NCBI RefSeq assembly: GCF_019278465.1
Contig: NZ_CP058983.1
Coordinates: 2,603,501-2,667,500 of the forward strand
From: Tenacibaculum sp. AHE14PA
GTDB taxonomy: Bacteria > Bacteroidota > Bacteroidia > Flavobacteriales > Flavobacteriaceae
Direction of reading: 5' to 3'
DNA length: 64,000 bases
Shown: piece after piece, positions 55,300 to 63,481 of the stretch
How the letters are laid out: each line of letters starts with the position of its first letter
How positions within the stretch are numbered: the stretch's first letter is position 1
Translations under genes and position numbers: made by a program
Notes under the pieces: generated by a model
Seen by the model: only the letters and a program-made list of their open reading frames with translations
Told to the model about the DNA's origin: nothing
Databases searched by the model: none

Positions 55300-57828
55300 T
55301 TATAAGCCTGGTTTAATTCCTATTCGTATTGCGAACTTCGGAGTTGGTGGAGCAAATGAGCCTGCAGGAGGTGTGTAGTTGCTTCTCCAAATAGCATCTA
55401 TACGTAAAAAACGTAAGTTACCATACCCAATATTCTCAAGACCAACACTGTATTCATAATAGAGTTTATTAGGGGTGTTGTAGTTAATATTTGCAGCGCC
55501 ACTACTATTTACTAGACCATCGTTAATAGCTCTGTTTTCTTTAGATATGGTTCCGTATGCAGCTCTAAAAGTAACCAAACTACGTAGTTTAAGTTTTTTT
55601 AGTAAAGGAACCCTGTTTAAGAGGAAGCCATTAAAATGCTGCTCGAAATGTGTCGCTAAATAAGAGTCGGTAACAAAATCATAGTAATTTAGTAAGGCAA
55701 ATGTGTTTTTTGTTAATGATAATGTTTGGTTTGCTGGTATTACGTTTAATAAACCTATTGGTAGTGTACCAAATGTTTTACCTGCTTCTAGAGTAGCATC
55801 TAAAACTCCGAATTTACTTAAAAGAATAGGTTGGTTATATTTAAACTGTAATTTATCGTAAGTATGTGATCCGTTAAATACTCCTTTGTATCCTCTGCGA
55901 TAATTCAAGACTAAAGTCGGAAAAATATTACGCCCAAAACGTCTTTCAACTCCTAGTCCGTATACAAATCGACCAGGTGTATAAGAAATGTAAAGATCAG
56001 AAGCAACATCTGTTATTCCAGATCTAATATTTCCGTTTTCATCAAGATAATCCATAGAGAAATCTTTCGGAGATGCAGATTCTATGGTTGCATGTGAAAA
56101 GTTAACACCTACGTGTAAATTGGTTTTAATCTGATAATCGAAATTAGTAGCAATTTTTTCTACTTTAGATAAAAAGAAGTTGTCACCTCTAGAAAATAAA
56201 GCGTCGGTACCAAAAGAGGAACCTAAGAGTTGCGTAGTATTCAATAAAACACTTCCTAATTGTTCTATATCTTTCTGATATGCCAACCCAACTGCTATTC
56301 TTGGTTTGTATGATAATAAATAGCGACCTTCTAAACCGTATTTAAATTCCTTGTCTTTAAAGCCATAGGCTAAGTGACCACCTAAACGAAAACGATCATC
56401 TTTAGATTTAAAGGTTCTGAAGCCAACTTTGGTTCTGAAGCCTTCTACTTGGTTGTTGGCAAAGATTGTCCATAATGGTCCAAACTGAATTCCGGCTGGC
56501 GTATTTATAAATCCACTAGCAACCGTATTTATTAAGCCAGTTATGTTTTTAATTTGTTTTTTTTCTTTTACAATACTTATAAAATTATATGTTGAGTTGC
56601 TTTCTTCCTTTTGTTTTGATTTCCAATAGGAGTCTTCTTTTCTGTATTGGTTGGGTCTTATTTTAACAATTTCTTGTGTGTAAAAATCCTTAGCAAGTGG
56701 TTTGTCTAATATATAGTCGTTGTAAAGAATTGTTTTTTTGATTGTTAACCCTTTGTTGCTTTCATTTTTGTCAAGAAATGTAAAATCACCTACATAGGCA
56801 TTTTTAGTAGGTATGTAAATACTATCGTTTCTTACTTCAAACTCTTTTTCAAATGATAAGCCTCTAACAAAGTTTAAGTTGATGCTTTTATGGACTTTCA
56901 TTTTTATTTTTTCGATAGAAAATGTTTTATCAGATACCCAAAAGTTCCCTTGAAAAGCTAGATCCCCATCTCTGATAGGAAAAAAGTATATGTTGTATGA
57001 TTTTTTGTTATTTTTCACGATGCTGTCATAAAGTACATAATCGTATGTCGCAAAACCATCGTTAGATAAAGGGCTTATAAAAGATTTTCTTAATAAGTTG
57101 ATGTTGTTTTTAAAAACATCAACATCTTGAAAAGTGTTTGACATTCTATCAAAAACAAAACCTTTCGTGCCTAGTCCTTCAGATTTTTCAGCTTCAATAT
57201 CTTCTCTAATATTCTCGTTTTTATTATCTCCATATATATTCGCTACTTCTTCGTTTAAATAAATTGGAATGTAATAATTAACACCATCACTATCGTATTT
57301 TACCTTATCTATTGTTTTTTGATATTCATCTTTAAAAATGTTTTTTAAAAAAACAGTATCTAAATTATTAAGACCTAATTCAATAGTGCTTTGCCTCTTG
57401 TATTGATAATTATCAACTAAATCAAGTCCGTTTTTTCGTTTTCTCTTCCATATTTCTTTTAAAATACGATATGCAGGGTTCTCTTTTTTCTTTAATCGCT
57501 TTTTAGGTTTCGAAACAATTATTACCTCTTCTAATTGATCTGCTTCTTCTCTAAGAGAAATATTTAAGTATTTAGTTTTTTTATTAACTTTTAAAGTTTG
57601 TGTTTGAAAACCAATAAAAGAGACTTCTAGAGTACCTCTAAATCTCTTTGTTTTTAAAAAAAATGTTCCATCATCGTTGGTGGTCGTTCCGAATACTGTA
57701 TTTTTTAAAAATACAGTAACAAAAGGCATAGGGTTGTTAAATTCATCAACAACTTTACCTTTTAATGTGATTTGAGAATATAAAGAACTGGTAATGAGTA
57801 GAAGTAGGATTAGGAGTGATTTCTTCAT
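55300..57828 (-). CDS. DUF5686 / carboxypeptidase-regulatory-like outer-membrane protein
   Basis: An 842-residue outer-membrane protein. The signal peptide covers about 1-18 (ending SLYSQ), and residues about 20-95 form a CarboxypepD_reg-like domain (VVDEFNNPMPFVTVFL near the start). The rest is a DUF5686 barrel with alternating strands that ends at IRIGIKPGL. PAYRILKEIWKRKRKNG near residue 115 is characteristic. No TonB plug is visible, so it is not a standard receptor. The function is unknown; similar proteins may export or anchor material at the surface. Confidence 0.85.
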   Translation of the reverse strand: MKKSLLILLLLITSSLYSQITLKGKVVDEFNNPMPFVTVFLKNTVFGTTTNDDGTFFLKTKRFRGTLEVSFIGFQTQTLKVNKKTKYLNISLREEADQLEEVIIVSKPKKRLKKKENPAYRILKEIWKRKRKNGLDLVDNYQYKRQSTIELGLNNLDTVFLKNIFKDEYQKTIDKVKYDSDGVNYYIPIYLNEEVANIYGDNKNENIREDIEAEKSEGLGTKGFVFDRMSNTFQDVDVFKNNINLLRKSFISPLSNDGFATYDYVLYDSIVKNNKKSYNIYFFPIRDGDLAFQGNFWVSDKTFSIEKIKMKVHKSINLNFVRGLSFEKEFEVRNDSIYIPTKNAYVGDFTFLDKNESNKGLTIKKTILYNDYILDKPLAKDFYTQEIVKIRPNQYRKEDSYWKSKQKEESNSTYNFISIVKEKKQIKNITGLINTVASGFINTPAGIQFGPLWTIFANNQVEGFRTKVGFRTFKSKDDRFRLGGHLAYGFKDKEFKYGLEGRYLLSYKPRIAVGLAYQKDIEQLGSVLLNTTQLLGSSFGTDALFSRGDNFFLSKVEKIATNFDYQIKTNLHVGVNFSHATIESASPKDFSMDYLDENGNIRSGITDVASDLYISYTPGRFVYGLGVERRFGRNIFPTLVLNYRRGYKGVFNGSHTYDKLQFKYNQPILLSKFGVLDATLEAGKTFGTLPIGLLNVIPANQTLSLTKNTFALLNYYDFVTDSYLATHFEQHFNGFLLNRVPLLKKLKLRSLVTFRAAYGTISKENRAINDGLVNSSGAANINYNTPNKLYYEYSVGLENIGYGNLRFLRIDAIWRSNYTPPAGSFAPPTPKFAIRIGIKPGL

Positions 57829-57842
57829 TTTTTTTAATACTG

Positions 57843-57876
57843 CAAAATCCTTTTGACAAATGTCAAAAGGATTTTT
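57843..57876 (-). terminator. terminator of pdhB
   Basis: AAAATCCTTTTGACA and TGTCAAAAGGATTTT form a 15-bp perfect stem with an AA centre, between pdhB and the DUF5686 gene. Confidence 0.85.
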
Positions 57877-57903
57877 GTTTCTTTTTAATTTCTTATTTCT
57901 CTA

Positions 57904-58887
57904 TTACTTGTTAAGATATAAAACATCTTTAACAGCTTTAACAACATCACTAGCATTTGGTAGCCACTCAGCTAATAAAACTGGTGAATATGGTGCTGGT
58001 GTATCAGCAGTTGTAATTCTTTTTATAGGAGCATCTAAATAATCAAAAGCTTCATCTTGTACTCTAAAAGTAATTTCTGAAGATACACTACCAAAAGGCC
58101 ATGCTTCTTCAAGTATTACTAATCTGTTAGTTTTCTTTACAGATTTTAAAATTGTATTATGATCCATTGGGCGAACAGTACGTAGGTCGATAATTTCAAC
58201 AGAAATACCTTCTTTAGCTAATTCATCCGCAGCTTTATAAGCTTCTTTAATAATTTTACCAAAAGAAACTACCGTTACATCTGTACCCTCTCTTTTAATA
58301 TCTGCAACACCAATAGGAATGATATATTCACCTTCTGGAACTTCCATTTTATCACCATACATTTGTTCAGATTCCATAAAAATAACTGGATCATCATCAC
58401 GTATAGCTGCTTTTAATAGACCTTTTGCATCATAAGGATTAGATGGTACGATAACCTTTAAACCTGGTGTGTTTGCAAACCAGTTTTCAAAAGCTTGTGA
58501 ATGTGTAGCACCTAATTGACCGGCAGAACCTGTTGGGCCACGAAAAACAATAGGACAATTTAGTTGTCCACCACTCATTTGACGAATTTTAGCAGCATTG
58601 TTAATAATTTGATCAATACCAACTAAAGAGAAGTTAAAAGTCATGTATTCAACAATAGGACGATTTCCATTCATTGCAGATCCAACTGCAATACCACCAA
58701 AACCTAATTCAGCAATAGGAGTATCAATAACTCTTTTCTCACCAAATTCATCTAGCATCCCTTTTGAAGCTTTATAAGCTCCGTTATATTCAGCTACTTC
58801 TTCACCCATTAAGTAAATGCTCTCGTCTCTTCGCATTTCTTCACTCATAGCTTCGCAAATAGCCTCTCTAAATTGTATTGTTTTCAT
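57904..58887 (-). CDS. pdhB: pyruvate dehydrogenase E1 component, beta subunit
   Basis: A 327-residue E1 beta subunit that works with an alpha subunit and thiamine diphosphate to decarboxylate pyruvate. Landmarks: FREAICEAMSEEMRRD at the N-terminus, MGEEVAEYNGAYK, DTPIAELGFGGIAVGSAM and GPTGSAGQLGATHSQ. A C-terminal transketolase-type domain holds DLRTVRPMDHNTI. The alpha subunit and E2 are not in the window. Its cofactor links it to the thiamine locus 20 kb away only in function. A branched-chain E1 beta is less likely. Confidence 0.9.
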   Translation of the reverse strand: MKTIQFREAICEAMSEEMRRDESIYLMGEEVAEYNGAYKASKGMLDEFGEKRVIDTPIAELGFGGIAVGSAMNGNRPIVEYMTFNFSLVGIDQIINNAAKIRQMSGGQLNCPIVFRGPTGSAGQLGATHSQAFENWFANTPGLKVIVPSNPYDAKGLLKAAIRDDDPVIFMESEQMYGDKMEVPEGEYIIPIGVADIKREGTDVTVVSFGKIIKEAYKAADELAKEGISVEIIDLRTVRPMDHNTILKSVKKTNRLVILEEAWPFGSVSSEITFRVQDEAFDYLDAPIKRITTADTPAPYSPVLLAEWLPNASDVVKAVKDVLYLNK

Positions 58888-58975
58888 ACGTTATATTAGT
58901 AGTTGTTTATCAAGATTGCAAAAATAACAAAAATAGAAATAAGAAATAGGTTTTTAACTTAAACAAATCGTTACT

Positions 58976-58983
58976 TACCTTTG
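58976..58983 (+). promoter_or_regulatory. candidate -7 box of etfBA
   Basis: TACCTTTG matches TAnnTTTG, with T-rich TTTT about 20 bases upstream as a weak -33. A second, imperfect box TAACTTCG at 59057-59064 is closer to etfB and would place the palindrome below over its -33 region. Confidence 0.4.
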
Positions 58984-59022
58984 TAACCTTCTGTTATTAA
59001 ATAATTAGGAAGTTAAAAAAAA

Positions 59023-59040
59023 TACTATGCATGCATAGTA
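59023..59040. promoter_or_regulatory. 18-bp perfect palindrome, candidate operator of etfBA
   Basis: TACTATGCATGCATAGTA is its own reverse complement. It lies 61 bases before the etfB start, with A/T-rich flanks and no T-run, so it is a DNA-binding site rather than a terminator. Its size and symmetry fit a dimeric TetR- or MarR-type repressor. No regulator gene is in the window. Confidence 0.6.
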
Positions 59041-59100
59041 AATTAAAAAAAAACCGTAACTTCGTAGCTCAAAAATTAAGTTTCTTAAAAACAACGATAT

Positions 59101-59841
59101 ATGAAAATATTAGTTTGTATCAGTCATGTACCTGATACTACTTCGAAAATTAACTTTACAGATAACAATACAAAGTTTGATACTAACGGAGTTCAATATG
59201 TTATAAATCCTTATGACGAGTTTAGTTTAACTCGTGCTATGTGGTTTAAAGAAAAGCAAGGTGCTAGTGTAACAGTTGTAAATGTAGGAGGTGCTTCAAC
59301 AGAACCAACTTTACGTAAAGCTTTAGCTATTGGTGCAGATGATGCAATTCGTATAAACGCAGAACCTACCGATGGTTTTATGGTTGCTAAAGAATTAGCA
59401 GCTGTTGTTAAAAGCGGTGGTTACGATTTAGTTTTAGCAGGTAAAGAATCAGCAGATTATAACGGTCAAATGGTACCAGGGATGTTAGCTTCTTTAGTTG
59501 ATTTTAATTTTGTAAATGCTTGTGTAGGTGCAGAAATAGATGGGGCAAATGTTTCTTTAAGAAGAGAGATTGATGGAGGAGAAGAGAAAGTTTCTTCAAC
59601 TTTACCAATGGTAATTGCGGGGCAAAAAGGGTTAGTAGAAGAAAAAGATTTACGTATACCAAATATGCGTGGAATTATGATGGCTCGTAAAAAACCTTTA
59701 GCTGTAGTAGAACCAACAGGTGTTGCTGCAAGTACTGCTACTCAAAATTTTGAGAAGCCTGCTGAAAAAGGAGCTGTAAAGTTAGTTGATACTGTTGATG
59801 AATTAATCGACTTGTTACACAACGAAGCGAAAGCAATTTAA
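59101..59841 (+). CDS. etfB: electron transfer flavoprotein subunit beta
   Basis: A 246-residue ETF beta subunit. It forms with EtfA the FAD carrier that takes electrons from acyl-CoA dehydrogenases. Landmarks: MKILVCISHVPDTTSKI at the N-terminus, VINPYDEFSL and DLVLAGKESADYNGQMVPG. The loop VSSTLPMVIAGQKGL is typical. It lies 93 bases before etfA, which has no terminator between. Confidence 0.95.
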   Translation: MKILVCISHVPDTTSKINFTDNNTKFDTNGVQYVINPYDEFSLTRAMWFKEKQGASVTVVNVGGASTEPTLRKALAIGADDAIRINAEPTDGFMVAKELAAVVKSGGYDLVLAGKESADYNGQMVPGMLASLVDFNFVNACVGAEIDGANVSLRREIDGGEEKVSSTLPMVIAGQKGLVEEKDLRIPNMRGIMMARKKPLAVVEPTGVAASTATQNFEKPAEKGAVKLVDTVDELIDLLHNEAKAI

Positions 59842-59934
59842 AAGTAAGATTTAAAACCACGTTGTTGCGAATAAAGTGAGGTAATTTGTTTTAAAAATTA
59901 TTTTTCTCGCGATAACATAAAAAAACATAAAAAT

Positions 59935-60888
59935 ATGTCTGTATTAGTTTTTGCCGATGCATCGGAAGGAAAATTTAAAAAAACTGCTTTTGAAGTAGTT
60001 TCATACGGAAAAAAAGTAGCAGAACAATTAGGAAGCGACATGTTGGTATTAACTATCAACGGTGGAGATGCTTCTGAATTATATGCATACGGAGCAGAAA
60101 AAGTAATTGAAGTAAAAAATGACGTAGCATCTTTTAATGCAAAAGCATACGCTTCTATTATTAAGCAAGTAGCAGAATCAAAATCAGCAAATACAGTAAT
60201 CATAGATTCTAGTATTAATGGTTTTACGGTAGCTCCTTTAGTTGCTGTAGGTTTAGAGGCAGGATATGCATCTAATGTTGTTGCTTTGCCAGCAAGTGTT
60301 AGTCCGTTTGTTGTAAGAAGAAAAGCTTTTTCAAATAAAGGATTTAACAATACTGAAATCTCAACAGAGAAAAAAGTAGTAGGAGTAGCAAAGAATTCAT
60401 ACGGAGCTCACGAAAATTCGGTAAGCGGATCGACAGAGAGTTTTGATGCAACTTTGCCAGAGCTAGGAGTAAAATCAGAAAGTATTAATAAAGCTAGTGG
60501 TACAGTAACTATTGCTGATGCTGATATCGTGGTTTCTGCAGGTCGTGGAATGAAAGGGCCTGAGAACTGGGGAATGATTGAAGAGTTAGCAACTGTTTTA
60601 GGAGCTGCAACAGCATGTTCTAAACCAGTTTCTGATTTAGGATGGCGTCCTCATAGTGAACACGTAGGGCAAACTGGTAAGCCAGTAGCTTCAAATTTAT
60701 ATATTGCCATTGGTATTTCGGGTGCAATTCAGCACTTAGCTGGTATTAATGCATCAAAAGTAAAAGTGGTTATCAATACAGATCCAGAAGCTCCTTTCTT
60801 TAAAGCTGCAGATTACGGAATTGTTGGTGATGCTTTTGAAGTTGTACCGCAGTTAATAGAAAAATTAAAAGCTTTTAAACAAGCATAA
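59935..60888 (+). CDS. etfA: electron transfer flavoprotein subunit alpha
   Basis: A 317-residue ETF alpha subunit, which binds FAD. The FAD segment near residue 195-270 includes VVSAGRGMKGPENWG, GWRPHSEHVGQTG and IAIGISGAIQHLAG. Residues 1 to about 180 form the nucleotide-binding-like domain. Length is normal. It is the second gene of etfBA; the downstream gap holds two hairpins. Confidence 0.96.
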   Translation: MSVLVFADASEGKFKKTAFEVVSYGKKVAEQLGSDMLVLTINGGDASELYAYGAEKVIEVKNDVASFNAKAYASIIKQVAESKSANTVIIDSSINGFTVAPLVAVGLEAGYASNVVALPASVSPFVVRRKAFSNKGFNNTEISTEKKVVGVAKNSYGAHENSVSGSTESFDATLPELGVKSESINKASGTVTIADADIVVSAGRGMKGPENWGMIEELATVLGAATACSKPVSDLGWRPHSEHVGQTGKPVASNLYIAIGISGAIQHLAGINASKVKVVINTDPEAPFFKAADYGIVGDAFEVVPQLIEKLKAFKQA

Positions 60889-60892
60889 TTTT

Positions 60893-60959
60893 AGTGGGTA
60901 AATTTTCTTTTTATAGAAATTAGAGTTCAACTCATAATTTTTAGTAAATTGTGCCCACT
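60893..60959 (+). other. long-range inverted repeat after etfA
   Basis: AGTGGG at 60893-60898 pairs with CCCACT at 60954-60959, and GAGTT-C-AACTC at 60923-60933 makes an inner palindrome. It may be part of the etfA 3' end or an unrelated structured element. Confidence 0.3.
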
Positions 60960-60963
60960 TAAG

Positions 60964-61011
60964 AAGGCTGTCTAAATTTGAAGCGTAGAGCCTAAAATTA
61001 GACAGCTTTTT
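60964..61011 (+). terminator. terminator of etfBA
   Basis: GCTGTCTAA at 60967-60975 pairs with TTAGACAGC at 60998-61006, followed by five T residues. The loop holds about 22 bases. Confidence 0.85.
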
Positions 61012-61029
61012 GTTATTTTATAATTGTAC

Positions 61030-61638
61030 ATGAGTTTAATAAAACTAACTATTAAAGGGATTTCGTATAGCCAAACTCAAAGTGGAGCTTATGCATTAGT
61101 GCTAAGTGAAATGGACGGTACAAGAACACTCCCTATTATTATTGGAGCATTCGAAGCACAATCTATAGCAATCGCTTTAGAGAAAGAAATTCGACCACCA
61201 AGACCACTTACACACGATTTATTTAAAACATTTTCTGATAAATTCTCTATCAAAGTAACTCAGGTTATTATTCATAAACTTGTTGATGGTGTTTTTTACT
61301 CTAGTTTAATTTGCGAGCGAGAAGGAGTTGAAGAAGTTATTGATACTCGTACTTCTGATGCAATTGCACTGGCAGTTCGTTTTCAAGCACCTATTTTTAC
61401 TTATGAAAATATTTTAGATAAAGCAGGTGTTTACTTAAAGCTAGACGAAGAGTTAATTATAGAAGAAGATCTAGAATCTGACGAGATAGAATTCTCTTTA
61501 GAAGATGAGTTTGAAGAGGAAAAGGGATATACGCATTTATCATTACAAGAATTACACGAACAACTTAATGAAGCTGTAGTTAACGAAGATTATGAGTTAG
61601 CAGCAGAACTTCGCGACGAAATAAGCAAACGTTCTTAA
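61030..61638 (+). CDS. bifunctional nuclease (DUF151) family protein with UVR domain
   Basis: The ATG at 61030 gives 202 residues; the open frame has a TTG two codons earlier, which is not preferred. The N-terminal 140 residues are a BFN/DUF151 domain (LPIIIGAFEAQSIAIALEKE near residue 35, TRTSDAIALAVRF near 120). The C-terminal 60 residues are acidic and end in a UVR-like helix (ELHEQLNEAVVNEDYELAAE). The family has reported nuclease activity, and the UVR part may bind a partner. It precedes the nucleoside transporter by 13 bases. Confidence 0.9.
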   Translation: MSLIKLTIKGISYSQTQSGAYALVLSEMDGTRTLPIIIGAFEAQSIAIALEKEIRPPRPLTHDLFKTFSDKFSIKVTQVIIHKLVDGVFYSSLICEREGVEEVIDTRTSDAIALAVRFQAPIFTYENILDKAGVYLKLDEELIIEEDLESDEIEFSLEDEFEEEKGYTHLSLQELHEQLNEAVVNEDYELAAELRDEISKRS

Positions 61639-61651
61639 TAAAATATATAAA

Positions 61652-63370
61652 ATGAAGAAATTATTTACTCTCATAATGCTTTGTGCATCAATACTAACTT
61701 TTGGTCAGAGCATAGAGAAAAAGTGGAGTTTTTCATCGATTACTACTACTGATGGTAATTCGGTAGTTGCCGTAAATCCATCAGATGTTTTAAACTTAAC
61801 TAGAGGTGATTTTAATTATTCTATACTCGCTAAAGACAGTTTACAAGCAGCAGGAAATTATATTCATCAGAATAATTTATTAATTCTTAATCACAAACAA
61901 CCTAATGATACAGTTCGTTATTATAATGTAGTTGAATTAACAGAAGAAGCATTAGTATTAGCAGAAAAAGATGTGTTATATAGTTTTACATCTAGCAATA
62001 ACGCAGTGTTTATAGCAAATCAAGGTAAAGAAAAAACAGAGATGTCAGAAGCTATTATACCAAGTAGTGGATTTTCTACACAGAGTTTATGGCGTGGTGT
62101 TTTAGGAATGGTTTCTTTATTAATTATCGCATTTTTATTTAGTGCCAATAGAAAAGGGATTGATTGGAAAACGGTTGGTTTAGGATTGGCTTTTCAGTTG
62201 GTTATTGCCATAGGTGTTTTAAGAGTTCCTTTTGTTCAAACAGCTTTTGAAATAGTTGGAGGTTTATTTGTAAGCGTATTAGATTTTACACGAGCAGGAA
62301 GTGAATTTCTATTTAGTGGTTTGGTATCAGATATGAGTTCTTACGGATTCATTTTTGCCTTTCAAGTATTACCTACCATTATTTTCTTTTCGGCATTAAC
62401 ATCATTATTATTTTACCTTGGCTTAATTCAAAAAGTAGTAAAAGCGTTAGCATGGCTTTTATCTAAAGTGTTAAAAATATCAGGTGCAGAAAGTTTATCT
62501 GTTGCAGGAAATATATTTTTGGGTCAAACAGAAGCTCCTTTATTGATTAAGGCATATTTAGAAAAAATGAACCGATCAGAAATACTATTAGTAATGATCG
62601 GTGGTATGGCAACAGTAGCCGGAGCTGTTTTAGCAGCTTATATTGGGTTTTTGGGAGGTGAAGACGAAGGTTTACGATTATTGTATGCAAAGCATTTGTT
62701 GGCTGCGTCAGTAATGGCTGCACCCGGAGCCATAATTATATCTAAAATTTTGTATCCACAAACAGAAAAAGTAAATACAGAAGTTGAGGTTTCGTCTGAT
62801 AAAATAGGTTCGAATATATTAGATGCTATTGCTAACGGAACAACAGAAGGTTTGCAATTAGCAATGAATGTAGCAGCAATGTTATTAGTTTTTATTGCTT
62901 TCATAGCTATGATAAATGGTGTTTTAGGTTGGGTAGGAGATGTCACATCACTAAACACTTGGATGGCGGCAAATACAAGTTATACTAAGTTTTCTTTAGA
63001 GGCAATTTTAGGATATGTTTTTGCTCCTTTAATGTGGTTGATTGGTGTTGCAAAAGAAGATATGGCTTTAATGGGGCAATTGTTAGGTATTAAATTAGCT
63101 GCAAGTGAATTTGTTGGGTATATTCAGTTAGCAGAACTTAAAAATATTGCAAACGCAACGCATTTAACGTATAATAAATCTATTATTATGGCAACTTATA
63201 TGTTATGCGGATTTGCAAATTTTGCATCCATTGGTATTCAAATTGGTGGTATTGGGTCATTAGCACCAGGGCAACGTAAAACATTATCAGAATTTGGTAT
63301 TAAGGCTTTAATTGGAGGAACAATAGCTTCTTTAATGTCTGCAACCATAGCCGGTATGATTATTGGGTAG
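61652..63370 (+). CDS. concentrative nucleoside transporter with exported N-terminal domain
   Basis: A 572-residue protein. It has a signal peptide (about 1-18) and a lipocalin-like beta domain (about 20-130) before the transporter. The CNT core starts near 145 (LWRGVLGMVSLLIIAFLFS) and has some ten helices with GNIFLGQTEAPLLIKAYL and GFANFASIGIQIGGIGSLAPGQR, both family signatures. It imports nucleosides with an H+ or Na+ gradient. The N-terminal fusion is not found in the usual NupC. It is between the nuclease gene and thyA, a nucleotide-salvage context. Confidence 0.91.
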   Translation: MKKLFTLIMLCASILTFGQSIEKKWSFSSITTTDGNSVVAVNPSDVLNLTRGDFNYSILAKDSLQAAGNYIHQNNLLILNHKQPNDTVRYYNVVELTEEALVLAEKDVLYSFTSSNNAVFIANQGKEKTEMSEAIIPSSGFSTQSLWRGVLGMVSLLIIAFLFSANRKGIDWKTVGLGLAFQLVIAIGVLRVPFVQTAFEIVGGLFVSVLDFTRAGSEFLFSGLVSDMSSYGFIFAFQVLPTIIFFSALTSLLFYLGLIQKVVKALAWLLSKVLKISGAESLSVAGNIFLGQTEAPLLIKAYLEKMNRSEILLVMIGGMATVAGAVLAAYIGFLGGEDEGLRLLYAKHLLAASVMAAPGAIIISKILYPQTEKVNTEVEVSSDKIGSNILDAIANGTTEGLQLAMNVAAMLLVFIAFIAMINGVLGWVGDVTSLNTWMAANTSYTKFSLEAILGYVFAPLMWLIGVAKEDMALMGQLLGIKLAASEFVGYIQLAELKNIANATHLTYNKSIIMATYMLCGFANFASIGIQIGGIGSLAPGQRKTLSEFGIKALIGGTIASLMSATIAGMIIG

Positions 63371-63384
63371 TGGCGAGTCGCCAC
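63370..63384. repeat. 15-bp palindrome at the CNT stop codon
   Basis: GTGGCGA-G-TCGCCAC is perfectly symmetric and starts at the last base of the stop codon. No T-run follows. Confidence 0.5.
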
Positions 63385-63422
63385 AGATAACTAAATAGTT
63401 AATAACTTATTAATATAATTTT

Positions 63423-63456
63423 AAAAGCTTCAGCATTAAATGTTGAAGCTTTTTTA
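63423..63456 (+). terminator. terminator of the CNT transporter gene
   Basis: AAAAGCTTCAGCATT pairs with TGTTGAAGCTTTT (one mismatch) and is followed by T residues, 25 bases before the thyA start. Confidence 0.8.
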
Positions 63457-63481
63457 TTTTTACAGAAATCAAAAGTAGAAG

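Noticed and set aside
59898..60350. 150-residue minus-strand ORF
   Set aside because: It is antisense to etfA, which has every family motif; its composition is that of a reversed coding frame.
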